A stretch of 11,824 nt of DNA, from contig CAMZAY010000013.1 in the NCBI GenBank assembly GCA_947304365.1, positions 1 to 11,824 of the forward strand, written 5' to 3'. This stretch comes from an uncultured Clostridia bacterium. Its GTDB lineage: Bacteria > Bacillota > Clostridia > Christensenellales > CAG-138. The position numbers were made by a program, and so were the translations under genes. Every line of letters begins with the position of its first letter. Position 1 is the stretch's first letter. The notes under the pieces are model-generated. The model did not search any database, was not told the origin of the DNA, and saw only the letters and a list, made by a program, of their open reading frames with translations. Below, piece by piece: positions 1 to 6,063 of this stretch.

Positions 1-294
1 GAGGGGCTTGAGCTTCTCGGTAAGGAGATCTCGCTCGTTTCGCCGACCGTTATCGCCACTTTGGGCAACACTCCGTTAAGCGCCGTTACGATGCTTGCGC
101 GCGGATTCATTAAGCAGTCGACCGTAGGGGAAGCCCACGGCAAGCCGTTTTCGGTATTCATCGACGGCAAGCAGCGCACGGTGTTCCCGCTGTATCATCC
201 CGCCGCATGCATCTATAACAGGAAGCTGAAGCCCGTGCTCGAGGCGGATCTTATCAGCCTGGGAGACATTGTGAGAAGGCTGATAAATATTTGA
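1..294 (+). CDS. Uracil-DNA glycosylase, family 4 type (3' part only)
   Basis: This is the C-terminal part of a DNA repair enzyme that removes uracil from DNA; the gene runs in from before the window and the frame is open from base 1. What is visible is about 97 residues ending in TGA. The stretch with a VIATLGN core and, further on, the motif YHPAA followed by YN matches the C-terminal half of family 4 (bacterial/archaeal, iron-sulfur) uracil-DNA glycosylases, where the His in the H-P-A/S motif lies in the DNA-binding loop. The N-terminal Cys residues and the first active-site motif lie outside the window, so family 4 versus family 5 rests on the C-terminal motifs alone. The TTG at 61 is internal to the domain and is not a likely start. 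A hairpin with T-runs follows 48 bases after the stop. Confidence 0.82.
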   Translation, partial: EGLELLGKEISLVSPTVIATLGNTPLSAVTMLARGFIKQSTVGEAHGKPFSVFIDGKQRTVFPLYHPAACIYNRKLKPVLEADLISLGDIVRRLINI

Positions 295-342
295 ACCATA
301 TGCTTATACGCATTTTTCGTTATCCGTAACAAAAGCAAAAAG

Positions 343-385
343 AAAACCGGGGATGCTCGTTACATTCCCGGTTTTGATTTTTCTT
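343..385. terminator. Bidirectional intrinsic terminator between convergent genes
   Basis: A 13-bp stem (343-355 with 363-375, one G-T wobble) closes a 7-base loop. The arms begin and end with AAAA/TTTT runs and have a CCGGG core. On the plus strand it is followed by GATTTTTCTT and serves the glycosylase gene. On the minus strand it is followed by CTTTTTGCTTTT and serves the surface-protein gene ending at 389. Confidence 0.9.
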
Positions 386-388
386 GGT

Positions 389-1351
389 TTACTTTGTTTG
401 CGAACTGCGCTTGTTCCTGCGGATGACGATCTCCGAAATGCCGAGGGCAAGAATCGCGATCGCCGCTACTGCGGCGATTATGCCGAGTATCTTGAACCAG
501 TTCATGAGCTTCTGACCGGTCGATGTGATGAGCCCGTCAAGCTTTTTGCCGAGGCCGGTACCGTCGTCCACAATGGAAATATCGTCGCCTTCGCTCGAGG
601 GATCGTTGGGCGGGACAAGATGGCTCACGTCGATCTGATCGGCGTTGACGTAGGCTTCATAGGTATACGTGTTGCCGGAGGAATCCTCCGCCTTAAGTAT
701 GAATACAAGATCGCGCACTTCGCCGATATTGATCTCCGCCTCTACCTTATCGGAGGCGCCGACGGGAAGCGAATCCCACTTATGCAGCTCGTAACCGACG
801 GATTTTTCCGTAACGGTAAGGTTGTAGAAGGGGAGGGATCCCGTGTTTTTGAGATTGAATTCAACGCCTATCACGGAGCTGAGAGAAAGCGAGGTTGTCG
901 TTCCGGCGGTGAAGGTCAAGCCAAGGAGCGAGGTATCGATATAGGGCCTGACGGCGTAGCTCGACGTGCTGTCTTTGAATGCGGTGCCGTTGAAATCGGT
1001 GCCGGTTATCTTGAATACGACGTAACGGACGGAGGAAGGATTGGGCGCGAAATACCTGATCACCTTCTGCTCTCCGACAGCAAGGGAGAACGCCGCGCCG
1101 GAAATGTTGTTCCCAAGCTCGTCTGTAACAATAAGATTGCTGAGCTTCTGATTGCCGTTGTTGGTCAGGTAGATGGTGAACTGGACGCCCTCCGGAGTGG
1201 GGTTGCTCATAACGACCTCCTTCGTGACCTGGGACTGAATGAGCCCGACCGTCAGCTGGGAGACGTTAATTACGAACGGAGTCGAACCGCCCTGCGCGTA
1301 ATAGGTAACAACGGGCGCGGATACGATCGTGGAAGCGCCCATCTTGATCAC
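389..1351 (-). CDS. 3' fragment of the frameshifted surface protein
   Basis: This frame holds the end of repeat 2, repeats 3 and 4 and the C-terminal transmembrane anchor. The GTG at 1351 has no Shine-Dalgarno site before it and lies inside repeat 2. The protein sequence upstream of it in the same frame (back to about 1576) is clearly homologous repeat sequence. I therefore regard it as the downstream half of the gene starting at 2058, not as a separately started gene. The C-terminus has a short Asp/Glu/Gly/Ser linker, a helix of about 25 hydrophobic residues and a basic cytoplasmic tail, so the mature protein should face outward. Confidence 0.65.
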   Translation of the reverse strand: MIKMGASTIVSAPVVTYYAQGGSTPFVINVSQLTVGLIQSQVTKEVVMSNPTPEGVQFTIYLTNNGNQKLSNLIVTDELGNNISGAAFSLAVGEQKVIRYFAPNPSSVRYVVFKITGTDFNGTAFKDSTSSYAVRPYIDTSLLGLTFTAGTTTSLSLSSVIGVEFNLKNTGSLPFYNLTVTEKSVGYELHKWDSLPVGASDKVEAEINIGEVRDLVFILKAEDSSGNTYTYEAYVNADQIDVSHLVPPNDPSSEGDDISIVDDGTGLGKKLDGLITSTGQKLMNWFKILGIIAAVAAIAILALGISEIVIRRNKRSSQTK

Positions 1352-1395
1352 TTTGCTGAATTCGCGCTTTTCGCCCGGCGCGATCGAGTTGAACG

Positions 1396-2058
1396 TTACT
1401 GCGGGGTTGGTCGTGCCGAATACGTTGCGGTCGACAAGTGTGATATTGACGAGCGTCGTAGAGCCGGTGTTGGTGAAGGAGTAGTAGAATGTAACGTCCG
1501 TTCCTTCGGTAGCGTTGACGGGATTAGCCGTCCTTGTAACGGAAAGATAAGCGGAAGCGCTCTTCCTGTTGACTTGCAGGTGACGGTCTCCGACTTGGGG
1601 GTGCCGTCGTCATCCCACTGCACTGTAAAGGAAAGATTAACGCCGAGCATCGCTTCGGATACTGCGAGAGAAGCGGAGAAAGACTTCTGCGAACCGGGAG
1701 CGATGGATACGCCGTCGGTATTGAATACGGCGTTATACGAATTGACGATCCTTATATTGGTATAATAACCCGACTTTTCGGGCGAACGATCCCCGGGCGC
1801 GGGAGTCGTTACGGGGGGCTGAGTAGGCTCCGCAGCCGGCTCGGTAGGCTGAACGGGCGTGGGCTGGGGCGCAGAAGAATTGGTATTGTTGAGCGCGATG
1901 GTAACGGTAACCGTGCCGGCGGAAGAAAGCTCCGTCGGAGAGACGGAAATGGCGACGTGCCCGCCCGAGCTCGCCCAAACCTCCATACGGGGGATTATCG
2001 ATAAAACCAGCGCCGCAAGCGCCAGGATGATAACAGATCTTTTAACGGCTTTGTTCAA
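1396..2058 (-). CDS. 5' fragment of the frameshifted surface protein, as sequenced
   Basis: Read literally, this frame encodes 220 residues: signal peptide, repeat 1 with its Pro-rich insertion up to residue 162, then about 58 out-of-frame residues rich in Pro, Ser and Arg before a stop. The start chosen is TTG at 2058 (plus-strand CAA 2056-2058), because AAGGAG lies 9 bases upstream (2068-2073) and it puts a Lys/Arg-containing N-terminus directly before the hydrophobic helix, as in a normal signal peptide. The ATG at 2091, eleven codons earlier, would put the start almost on the predicted transcription start with no ribosome site. As written, the product would lose its membrane anchor and be secreted or degraded. 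Confidence 0.7.
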   Translation of the reverse strand: MNKAVKRSVIILALAALVLSIIPRMEVWASSGGHVAISVSPTELSSAGTVTVTIALNNTNSSAPQPTPVQPTEPAAEPTQPPVTTPAPGDRSPEKSGYYTNIRIVNSYNAVFNTDGVSIAPGSQKSFSASLAVSEAMLGVNLSFTVQWDDDGTPKSETVTCKSTGRALPLIFPLQGRLIPSTLPKERTLHSTTPSPTPALRRSSISHLSTATYSARPTPQ

Positions 2059-2067
2059 GGTATCAAA

Positions 2068-2073
2068 CTCCTT
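2068..2073 (-). promoter_or_regulatory. Ribosome binding site that sets the TTG start at 2058
   Basis: AAGGAG on the minus strand, 9 bases before TTG. It lies inside the longer frame beginning at 2091 and is the reason for preferring the shorter start. Confidence 0.7.
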
Positions 2074-2096
2074 TTTCACAAAATCATTCATCTTTT

Positions 2097-2126
2097 ATTA
2101 TAACCTATTTTGGGCCGTACAAGCAA
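2097..2126 (-). promoter_or_regulatory. Probable sigma-A promoter of the surface-protein gene
   Basis: A perfect TATAAT lies at 2097-2102 on the minus strand. The best -35 candidate is TTGCTT at 2121-2126 with an 18-base spacer, a weak match. The predicted transcript start near 2090 gives a leader of about 30 bases to the TTG at 2058. Confidence 0.55.
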
Positions 2127-2197
2127 GCATTATATTCGAAATCGGCAAAATATTTTTTATGGCGGTGCTCCTCGATCCCTTACGGCAACGTTTTCGC

Positions 2198-2226
2198 TTT
2201 ACAATAAAGGTAAAATTTGGTATAAT
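2198..2226 (+). promoter_or_regulatory. Sigma-A promoter of the foldase-rqcP-ispDF operon
   Basis: TTTACA (2198-2203), a 17-base spacer, then TATAAT (2221-2226) preceded by TGG, which is an extended -10 (TGnTATAAT). The predicted start near 2233 leaves a leader of about 34 bases that carries AGGAG at 2252-2256, 10 bases before the ATG. Confidence 0.85.
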
Positions 2227-2266
2227 AATAAGCAGACCATCCGGGTCTTTCAGGAGCATTTGATCA

Positions 2267-3706
2267 ATGAAAAGAAAGTATCGCATCGTTATATGCCTTT
2301 TACTTGCGGCGTGCTTTACGCTTGCCGCGTGTTCCGGCGGAAAAAAGAAGAGCCTTTCTTCGTTCGATCCTTCGGATCCCGTTATTTCGATCGGCGATCA
2401 GGAGGTCAGCCTTGCCGCTTATAAGGCGCTGTTCGAGAGTTATCTTCCCTATATGCAGTATTACGGGCAGGATCCGCTTGAAAGCGCAAGTGCGCTCGAG
2501 AGCTATCAGGATTGGCTCGTCGACGAATTGACCAACGACCTTGTCACCGTTTATCAGGCGGGTGAGGCGGGGTTCAGTCTTTCCGCCGAACAGGAAAAGG
2601 AGTTCAGTGAACAGACCGAAGCCGAACTGAGCGAGCTTTACGACCGTTTAATGAAGATCGCGGAGCAGAATTATTCCGACGATCCGAGCATCCCGCTCGA
2701 AACGTATTTCGACGGGCTCGTAAATCAGGAATCCGAGTATTATACCGGCACGGCTATGAGCTGGGAAGATTACAGGGCGCATTATCTGAATGAGGCGAAG
2801 AAGGCTTATATCGTAAACGCTTACAGGGACAGCGTCTGCGGCGAGTTCATCCCTTCGGAGGAGGATATCACCAACTGGTATGACGCCGCGCACGAGAACG
2901 ATAAGGCGAACTATCTCGATTCTCCCGAAAAGTACAAGATGGATGAGGAGGATTTCGAGATCAATTTCGGCAAGGGCGACAGCATACTTCCCGTAACGTA
3001 CGTTCCCGCCGGGTATTCGAGGATGATGCATATCGTCGTTTCGCCGAAGGGCGAGCTTTCCGACGAGTATAAGGCTAAGCTCAAACGCATGGAGGAGATA
3101 AAGACGGAGTATTCGGAGCTCTCGTTTGATGACGCTGTTGAGGGCACGAATAAGCATGCGGCGCAGCTTGACAAGCTGCTTGCCGAGTATAAGCTTTTGA
3201 AACAGGCGACGGAGGGAGAATATTCGAGCTTTGTCGAAGAAGCCTATGAGAAGATCAAAAACGCATACGGCGAGCTTGTCTCCGGCGCTGATTTTGCAGA
3301 CGTAATGCTTCGTTATACTGAGGATGAGCGCGTTGTCGGCGGAGAAGATTCCGAAGGATGCGAGGCGTTCAGAACAAAGGGCGAGCTTATCAGCGTTCAG
3401 TATAACGGTTACGGCGATTGGAGCGAGACCGTCAAGACGGAGTTTTCAAAGCTCAAAATGGGCGAGTATTCCGGCATATTCATGGACGGTGGAAGCTATC
3501 ATATCATTTGCTACGTTTCGGATGAAGCTTCCGGCGACGTGCCGCTTGAGCAGATCCACGACTATATAAAAGAAGTCTGTATGGTAGGCGTGCAGAATTC
3601 CCAGTGGAACCAGCTCGTCAGCGAATGGAAGAAGGATCCGGATCTCAAGATCGATCACGATATAATCAGGCTCGTCGGTGCAGACGGGCTCGGAAAGGAC
3701 GAATAA
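2267..3706 (+). CDS. PrsA-like parvulin (PpiC/SurA-type) foldase lipoprotein
   Basis: This is a predicted extracytoplasmic peptidyl-prolyl isomerase/chaperone of 479 residues, anchored by lipid on the outer face of the membrane. The signal peptide ends in a lipobox L19-A-A-C22, so Cys22 should be the lipidated residue. Residues about 40-240 are mostly helical and resemble the SurA/PrsA N-terminal chaperone region. The parvulin-like domain opens at M253-M-H255-I-V-V and resumes at G340-A-D-F with the R-Y-T-E-D and G-G elements, closing with Y411-H412-I-I. About 82 residues separate the first strand from G-A-D-F, against about 20 in ordinary parvulins. The extra segment is charged and helical, so isomerase activity is uncertain and chaperone function is the safer call. 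It is the first gene of an operon and its TAA abuts the ATG of rqcP. Clostridial genomes often place such a gene near yabO. Confidence 0.85.
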   Translation: MKRKYRIVICLLLAACFTLAACSGGKKKSLSSFDPSDPVISIGDQEVSLAAYKALFESYLPYMQYYGQDPLESASALESYQDWLVDELTNDLVTVYQAGEAGFSLSAEQEKEFSEQTEAELSELYDRLMKIAEQNYSDDPSIPLETYFDGLVNQESEYYTGTAMSWEDYRAHYLNEAKKAYIVNAYRDSVCGEFIPSEEDITNWYDAAHENDKANYLDSPEKYKMDEEDFEINFGKGDSILPVTYVPAGYSRMMHIVVSPKGELSDEYKAKLKRMEEIKTEYSELSFDDAVEGTNKHAAQLDKLLAEYKLLKQATEGEYSSFVEEAYEKIKNAYGELVSGADFADVMLRYTEDERVVGGEDSEGCEAFRTKGELISVQYNGYGDWSETVKTEFSKLKMGEYSGIFMDGGSYHIICYVSDEASGDVPLEQIHDYIKEVCMVGVQNSQWNQLVSEWKKDPDLKIDHDIIRLVGADGLGKDE

Positions 3707-3955
3707 ATGAGGCTCGATAAATATCTTAAGGTGTCGCGCATTATCAAGCGGCGCACCGTCGCAAACGAGGCGTGCTCCGCAGGTAAGGTCACGATCAACG
3801 ATAAGGTCGCGAAGCCTTCAAGCGAAGTGAACGAGGGTGATATAATCTCGATAAGACTTGGCGCAAAGCTCTTTACGGCCGAGGTGCTCTCCGTCCGCGA
3901 ATACGCTACAAAGGAGAACGCGGACGAAATGTACCGCGTAATTTCCAACGAATGA
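3707..3955 (+). CDS. rqcP: RqcP (YabO) S4-domain RNA-binding protein
   Basis: An 82-residue protein made almost wholly of an S4 RNA-binding fold (about residues 1-60). It opens with M-R-L-D-K-Y-L-K and R-I-I-K-R-R, then has A-G-K-V-x-I-N and G-D-I-I-S-I-R, a close fit in length and motifs to Bacillus YabO, now RqcP. In that family the protein binds stalled 60S-like (50S-peptidyl-tRNA) particles with RqcH and helps add C-terminal alanine tails in ribosome-associated quality control. A related family is the Hsp15 heat-shock protein, but the short length and clostridial context favour RqcP. Start and stop of the neighbours touch (TAA-ATG at 3704-3709). AAAGGA at 3694-3699 sits 7 bases before the start, inside the upstream gene, so translation is probably coupled. 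Confidence 0.92.
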   Translation: MRLDKYLKVSRIIKRRTVANEACSAGKVTINDKVAKPSSEVNEGDIISIRLGAKLFTAEVLSVREYATKENADEMYRVISNE

Positions 3956-3966
3956 ACCGCTCCATT

Positions 3967-3973
3967 AGGGAGG
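3967..3973 (+). promoter_or_regulatory. Ribosome binding site before ispDF; favours the second of two ATGs
   Basis: AGGGAGG is followed by T-ATG-ATG. The first ATG (3975) is only 1 base away, too close for usual initiation. The second (3978) has 4 bases of spacing and is preferred, though still short. Confidence 0.6.
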
Positions 3974-3977
3974 TATG

Positions 3978-5129
3978 ATGGAAAAGACCGTTTGCGCGGT
4001 GCTGCTTGCCGCCGGGAGCTCCACCCGTATGGGGACCGACCGCGGGGGAGAGCCGATAAACAAAATGCTTTTAAACATCTCGGGGATGACGCCGATCGAG
4101 CGCTGTGTCCGCGCTTTTTACGATCACGTCGACGAGTATGTTATTGTTGTTTCCGAAAGCACCGCGGAGGCCGCGCGTTCCGCCGCCGCTTCCGTCGATA
4201 AGCCCGTAAGGATCGTTTTGGGCGGCGCAAGGAGGCAGGATTCGGTACTTAACGGCGTCACCGCCACGGATTGCGACATAGTGGCGATACACGATGCCGC
4301 AAGGTGCCTTATAACCGGGAACGTAATTGCCGCGGCTGTCGCTTCCGCCGCCGAAAAAAACAGCGGCGTCGCAGCGATATCCGTTCGCGATACGCTCCGC
4401 GTTCGTGAAACGGGCGAGACCGTCGACAGGTCGAAGCTCGTCCAGATGCAGACTCCGCAGTGCTTCGACAGGGAGATGCTTCTTGAAGCTTACGATTCCT
4501 TTGATGATACAGTCACGGATGACGCTGCGGTCTTCATGGCGCGCTATGGAAGCGTTGAACTGACCTGCGGCAGCATACTTAATCAAAAGCTGACAGAGAG
4601 ATCGGATATCGCGTTTTTTGAAGATGTATTGAATGGAGGCGGCCGTATGAGGATTGGCGTCGGAGAGGATACTCACAGACTTACAGAGGGCAGGAAGCTC
4701 ATTCTCGGCGGCGTCGAGATTCCGTTCAGGCTCGGCCTTTTGGGTCATTCGGATGCAGACGCGCTCATTCACGCGGTGATCGACGGCATGCTCGGCGCGG
4801 CCGCTCTCGGCGATATCGGCAAGCTTTTCCCGGATAACGATCCCGCTTATAAGGGCATCTCAAGCGTTTTGCTGCTTGAGAAAGTCGCCGCGCTTCTTTC
4901 GGAAAACGGGTATTATGTTTCAAATATCGACGCTACCGTTACCGCGCAGGAGCCGAAGCTTGCTCCCTATATTCCCGAAATGCGCAAAATAATAGCCGAC
5001 GCGGCAGGCCGCATCGGCATTGAGAACGTTAGCGTTAAGGCGACGACCCCGGAACGCCTCGGTCCGGAGGGGAATTTAGAGAGTATAACCGTCAGGGCTG
5101 TCGTCTGCATCGGGCGTATCGTCCGCTGA
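3978..5129 (+). CDS. ispDF: Bifunctional IspD-IspF enzyme of the MEP isoprenoid pathway
   Basis: A cytoplasmic fusion (383 residues) of two non-consecutive steps of the MEP pathway: 2-C-methyl-D-erythritol 4-phosphate cytidylyltransferase (IspD) and 2-C-methyl-D-erythritol 2,4-cyclodiphosphate synthase (IspF). IspD spans about 1-220: the nucleotide-binding loop L-L-A-A-G-S-S-T-R17-M-G, K29 (with R17, the likely catalytic pair), D106-A-A-R, and the T-P-Q and T-D-D elements. IspF begins at M224: metal ligands D231 and H233 in G-E-D-T-H, H257 in G-H-S-D-A-D-A-L, then L-G-D-I-G-K-L-F-P-D and K-A-T-T-P-E-R-L-G. All key residues are present, so both halves should be active. The E in G-E-D-T-H (commonly Y) and P-E-R-L-G (commonly T-E-K-L-G) are mild departures. 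Such fusions are known in alpha- and epsilon-proteobacteria; most Bacillota keep separate genes. It is third in the operon, 22 bases after rqcP, and overlaps ricT tail to tail by 54 bases. Confidence 0.97.
   Translation: MEKTVCAVLLAAGSSTRMGTDRGGEPINKMLLNISGMTPIERCVRAFYDHVDEYVIVVSESTAEAARSAAASVDKPVRIVLGGARRQDSVLNGVTATDCDIVAIHDAARCLITGNVIAAAVASAAEKNSGVAAISVRDTLRVRETGETVDRSKLVQMQTPQCFDREMLLEAYDSFDDTVTDDAAVFMARYGSVELTCGSILNQKLTERSDIAFFEDVLNGGGRMRIGVGEDTHRLTEGRKLILGGVEIPFRLGLLGHSDADALIHAVIDGMLGAAALGDIGKLFPDNDPAYKGISSVLLLEKVAALLSENGYYVSNIDATVTAQEPKLAPYIPEMRKIIADAAGRIGIENVSVKATTPERLGPEGNLESITVRAVVCIGRIVR
4635..4649 (+). promoter_or_regulatory. Possible internal ribosome binding site and ATG for free IspF
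   Basis: GGAGG (4635-4639) lies 7 bases before an in-frame ATG (4647-4649) at the exact start of the IspF domain (M-R-I-G-V-G). The same bases encode the Gly-Gly-Gly linker. It could allow separate IspF to be made, or be a remnant of an unfused ispF. No expression evidence is available from sequence. Confidence 0.5.
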
Positions 5130-6047
5130 AACGGCTTCCTCGGAATTCGCATACAGCTCTTCCGTGCTTACGGAGGGGCTTTTTTCACATTCCGCACAGC
5201 TGCCGGGACATTCGGCTTCGTCGCCGAAGGGCTTGCCCGCCTTATTCATTAGCTCGCGGAAGGGGTATGTGCGCATCTCGAAAGTGCCGTCGCTGAACTG
5301 GACCTTTACGGTGGTGGTCTCGCTGATCACGTTGTTGTCGGCAACCGTACCTACGCCGTCGGGAGTAATGACCTCCTTGCCGACGCGGGGCATGATCTTA
5401 TGCATGCCTTCATAACAGGACTGCTCAAATTTAAGGCAGCACATGAGCCTGCCGCATATGCCGGAGATCTTCGTTTGATTGAGCGAGAGATTCTGCTCCT
5501 TTGCCATTTTGATGGAAACGGGAATGAAATCCGAAAGGAACGAGGCGCAGCAGATGGGCCTTCCGCATACGCCGAGGCCGCCGAGCATCTTCGCTTCATC
5601 CCTTACGCCGATCTGACGAAGCTCGATCCTCGTTTTGAAAATGCCGGCGAGATCCTTGACGAGCTCGCGGAAATCGACCCTTCCGTCCGCGGTGAAATAG
5701 AACATGATCTTGGAGCCGTTGAAGGCGTATTCCACTTCGACGAGCTTCATAACAAGGCCGTGCTCCTCGATCTTCGCCTGGCAGATGGCATAGGCTTCCT
5801 TTTCTTTTTCCTTATAGATGCGCCGCTGCTCCCTGTCTTCGGGCGTGGCGATCCTGATTACGGGCTTGAGCTGCGAGACGATCTGTTCGTCCGGAACGAA
5901 ATGAGGGGGCTCCGCCACGTCGCCGAAAACGACGCCGCGCGCGGTGTCGACGATCACGCCGTCGCCCGATTTGATATCAAGATCGAGCGGGTCGAAATAA
6001 TAGATCTTACCGCCGTCCTTAAATTTGACTCCAATAACTTTGCTCAT
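5076..6047 (-). CDS. ricT: RicT (YaaT) PSP1-domain iron-sulfur protein
   Basis: A 323-residue PSP1 protein. In Bacillus subtilis RicT (YaaT) forms the RicA-RicF-RicT complex, which carries [4Fe-4S] clusters, works with RNase Y in mRNA maturation and affects sporulation, competence and biofilm formation. The conserved core is plain: G-V-C161-G-R-P-I-C166-C167 and G-I-C198-G-R-L-M-C203-C204, the Cys sites of this family, with a small beta domain afterwards (about 222-262). Beyond the core is a C-terminal extension with C280-x3-C284-x2-C287 and an acidic Ser/Asp-rich tail. AGGAG (6056-6060) stands 8 bases before the ATG. It follows holB by 16 bases, as yaaT follows holB in Bacillus. Its last 17 codons and stop overlap the 3' end of convergent ispDF. 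The partners RicA and RicF are not in the window. Confidence 0.93.
   Translation of the reverse strand: MSKVIGVKFKDGGKIYYFDPLDLDIKSGDGVIVDTARGVVFGDVAEPPHFVPDEQIVSQLKPVIRIATPEDREQRRIYKEKEKEAYAICQAKIEEHGLVMKLVEVEYAFNGSKIMFYFTADGRVDFRELVKDLAGIFKTRIELRQIGVRDEAKMLGGLGVCGRPICCASFLSDFIPVSIKMAKEQNLSLNQTKISGICGRLMCCLKFEQSCYEGMHKIMPRVGKEVITPDGVGTVADNNVISETTTVKVQFSDGTFEMRTYPFRELMNKAGKPFGDEAECPGSCAECEKSPSVSTEELYANSEEAVSADDTPDADDSPDGYTL
5157..5185 (+). terminator. Intrinsic terminator of the foldase-rqcP-ispDF operon, inside opposing ricT
   Basis: A 9-bp stem (5157-5165 with 5170-5178, two G-T pairs) and a 4-base GCTT loop are followed by C and six T (5180-5185). It starts 27 bases after the ispDF stop and lies within the antisense of codons near residues 287-297 of ricT. 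Confidence 0.75.
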
Positions 6048-6063
6048 ATATCAAACTCCTGTT

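Larger units (their letters stand above)
389..2058 (-). pseudogene. Frameshifted surface protein: signal peptide, four beta-sandwich repeats, C-terminal membrane anchor
   Basis: Two adjacent minus-strand reading frames are one gene. The upstream frame makes sense until about base 1575 (ending V-T-C-K); from there the downstream frame continues with V-N-R-K and homologous repeat sequence. Restoring one A in AAG (TT to TTT on the plus strand at 1574-1575) gives a 556-residue protein. Order of parts: signal peptide or N-terminal helix 1-29; repeat 1 about 34-160, interrupted by a Pro/Thr/Glu-rich stretch at 63-93; repeat 2 about 170-240; repeat 3 about 270-350; repeat 4 about 380-470; one transmembrane helix about 524-548 with a basic RRNKR stop-transfer tail. 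The repeats share a core like NTG followed by a strand of the form N-[IL]-x-[IV]-[TV]-[DE] and then an APGE or LAVGE turn, in the style of DUF11/CARDB domains. I infer a cell-surface structural or adhesive role; no catalytic motif and no LPxTG signal is visible. The break may be a real mutation or a sequencing error. Confidence 0.8.

Noticed and set aside
1560..1590. Programmed -1 ribosomal frameshifting in the surface-protein gene
   Set aside because: There is no slippery heptamer at the site (the region reads ACC-TGC-AAG-TCA) and no strong hairpin right after it. A plain deletion or sequencing error is simpler.
353..1765. A plus-strand open frame of 470 codons opposite the surface-protein gene
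   Set aside because: It is in exact antisense codon register with the real gene, whose avoidance of TTA, CTA and TCA codons removes stops on the other strand. Its translation is Arg/Gly-rich without domain features, and the minus-strand reading has a signal peptide, repeats and an anchor.
2103..2197. A riboswitch or small RNA in the divergent intergenic region
   Set aside because: The plus-strand leader is only about 34 bases and the minus-strand leader about 30, too short for a riboswitch, and no strong hairpin is visible in the spacer between the promoters.
2110..2531. Small plus-strand frames overlapping the divergent promoter region and the foldase start
   Set aside because: They run through the promoter and overlap the lipoprotein signal peptide in other frames, have no ribosome site and show no recognisable protein features.
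5040..5075. A GC-rich hairpin past the ricT stop on the minus strand as a terminator
   Set aside because: A 7-bp stem can form, but no T-run follows, and the bases are conserved IspF codons.
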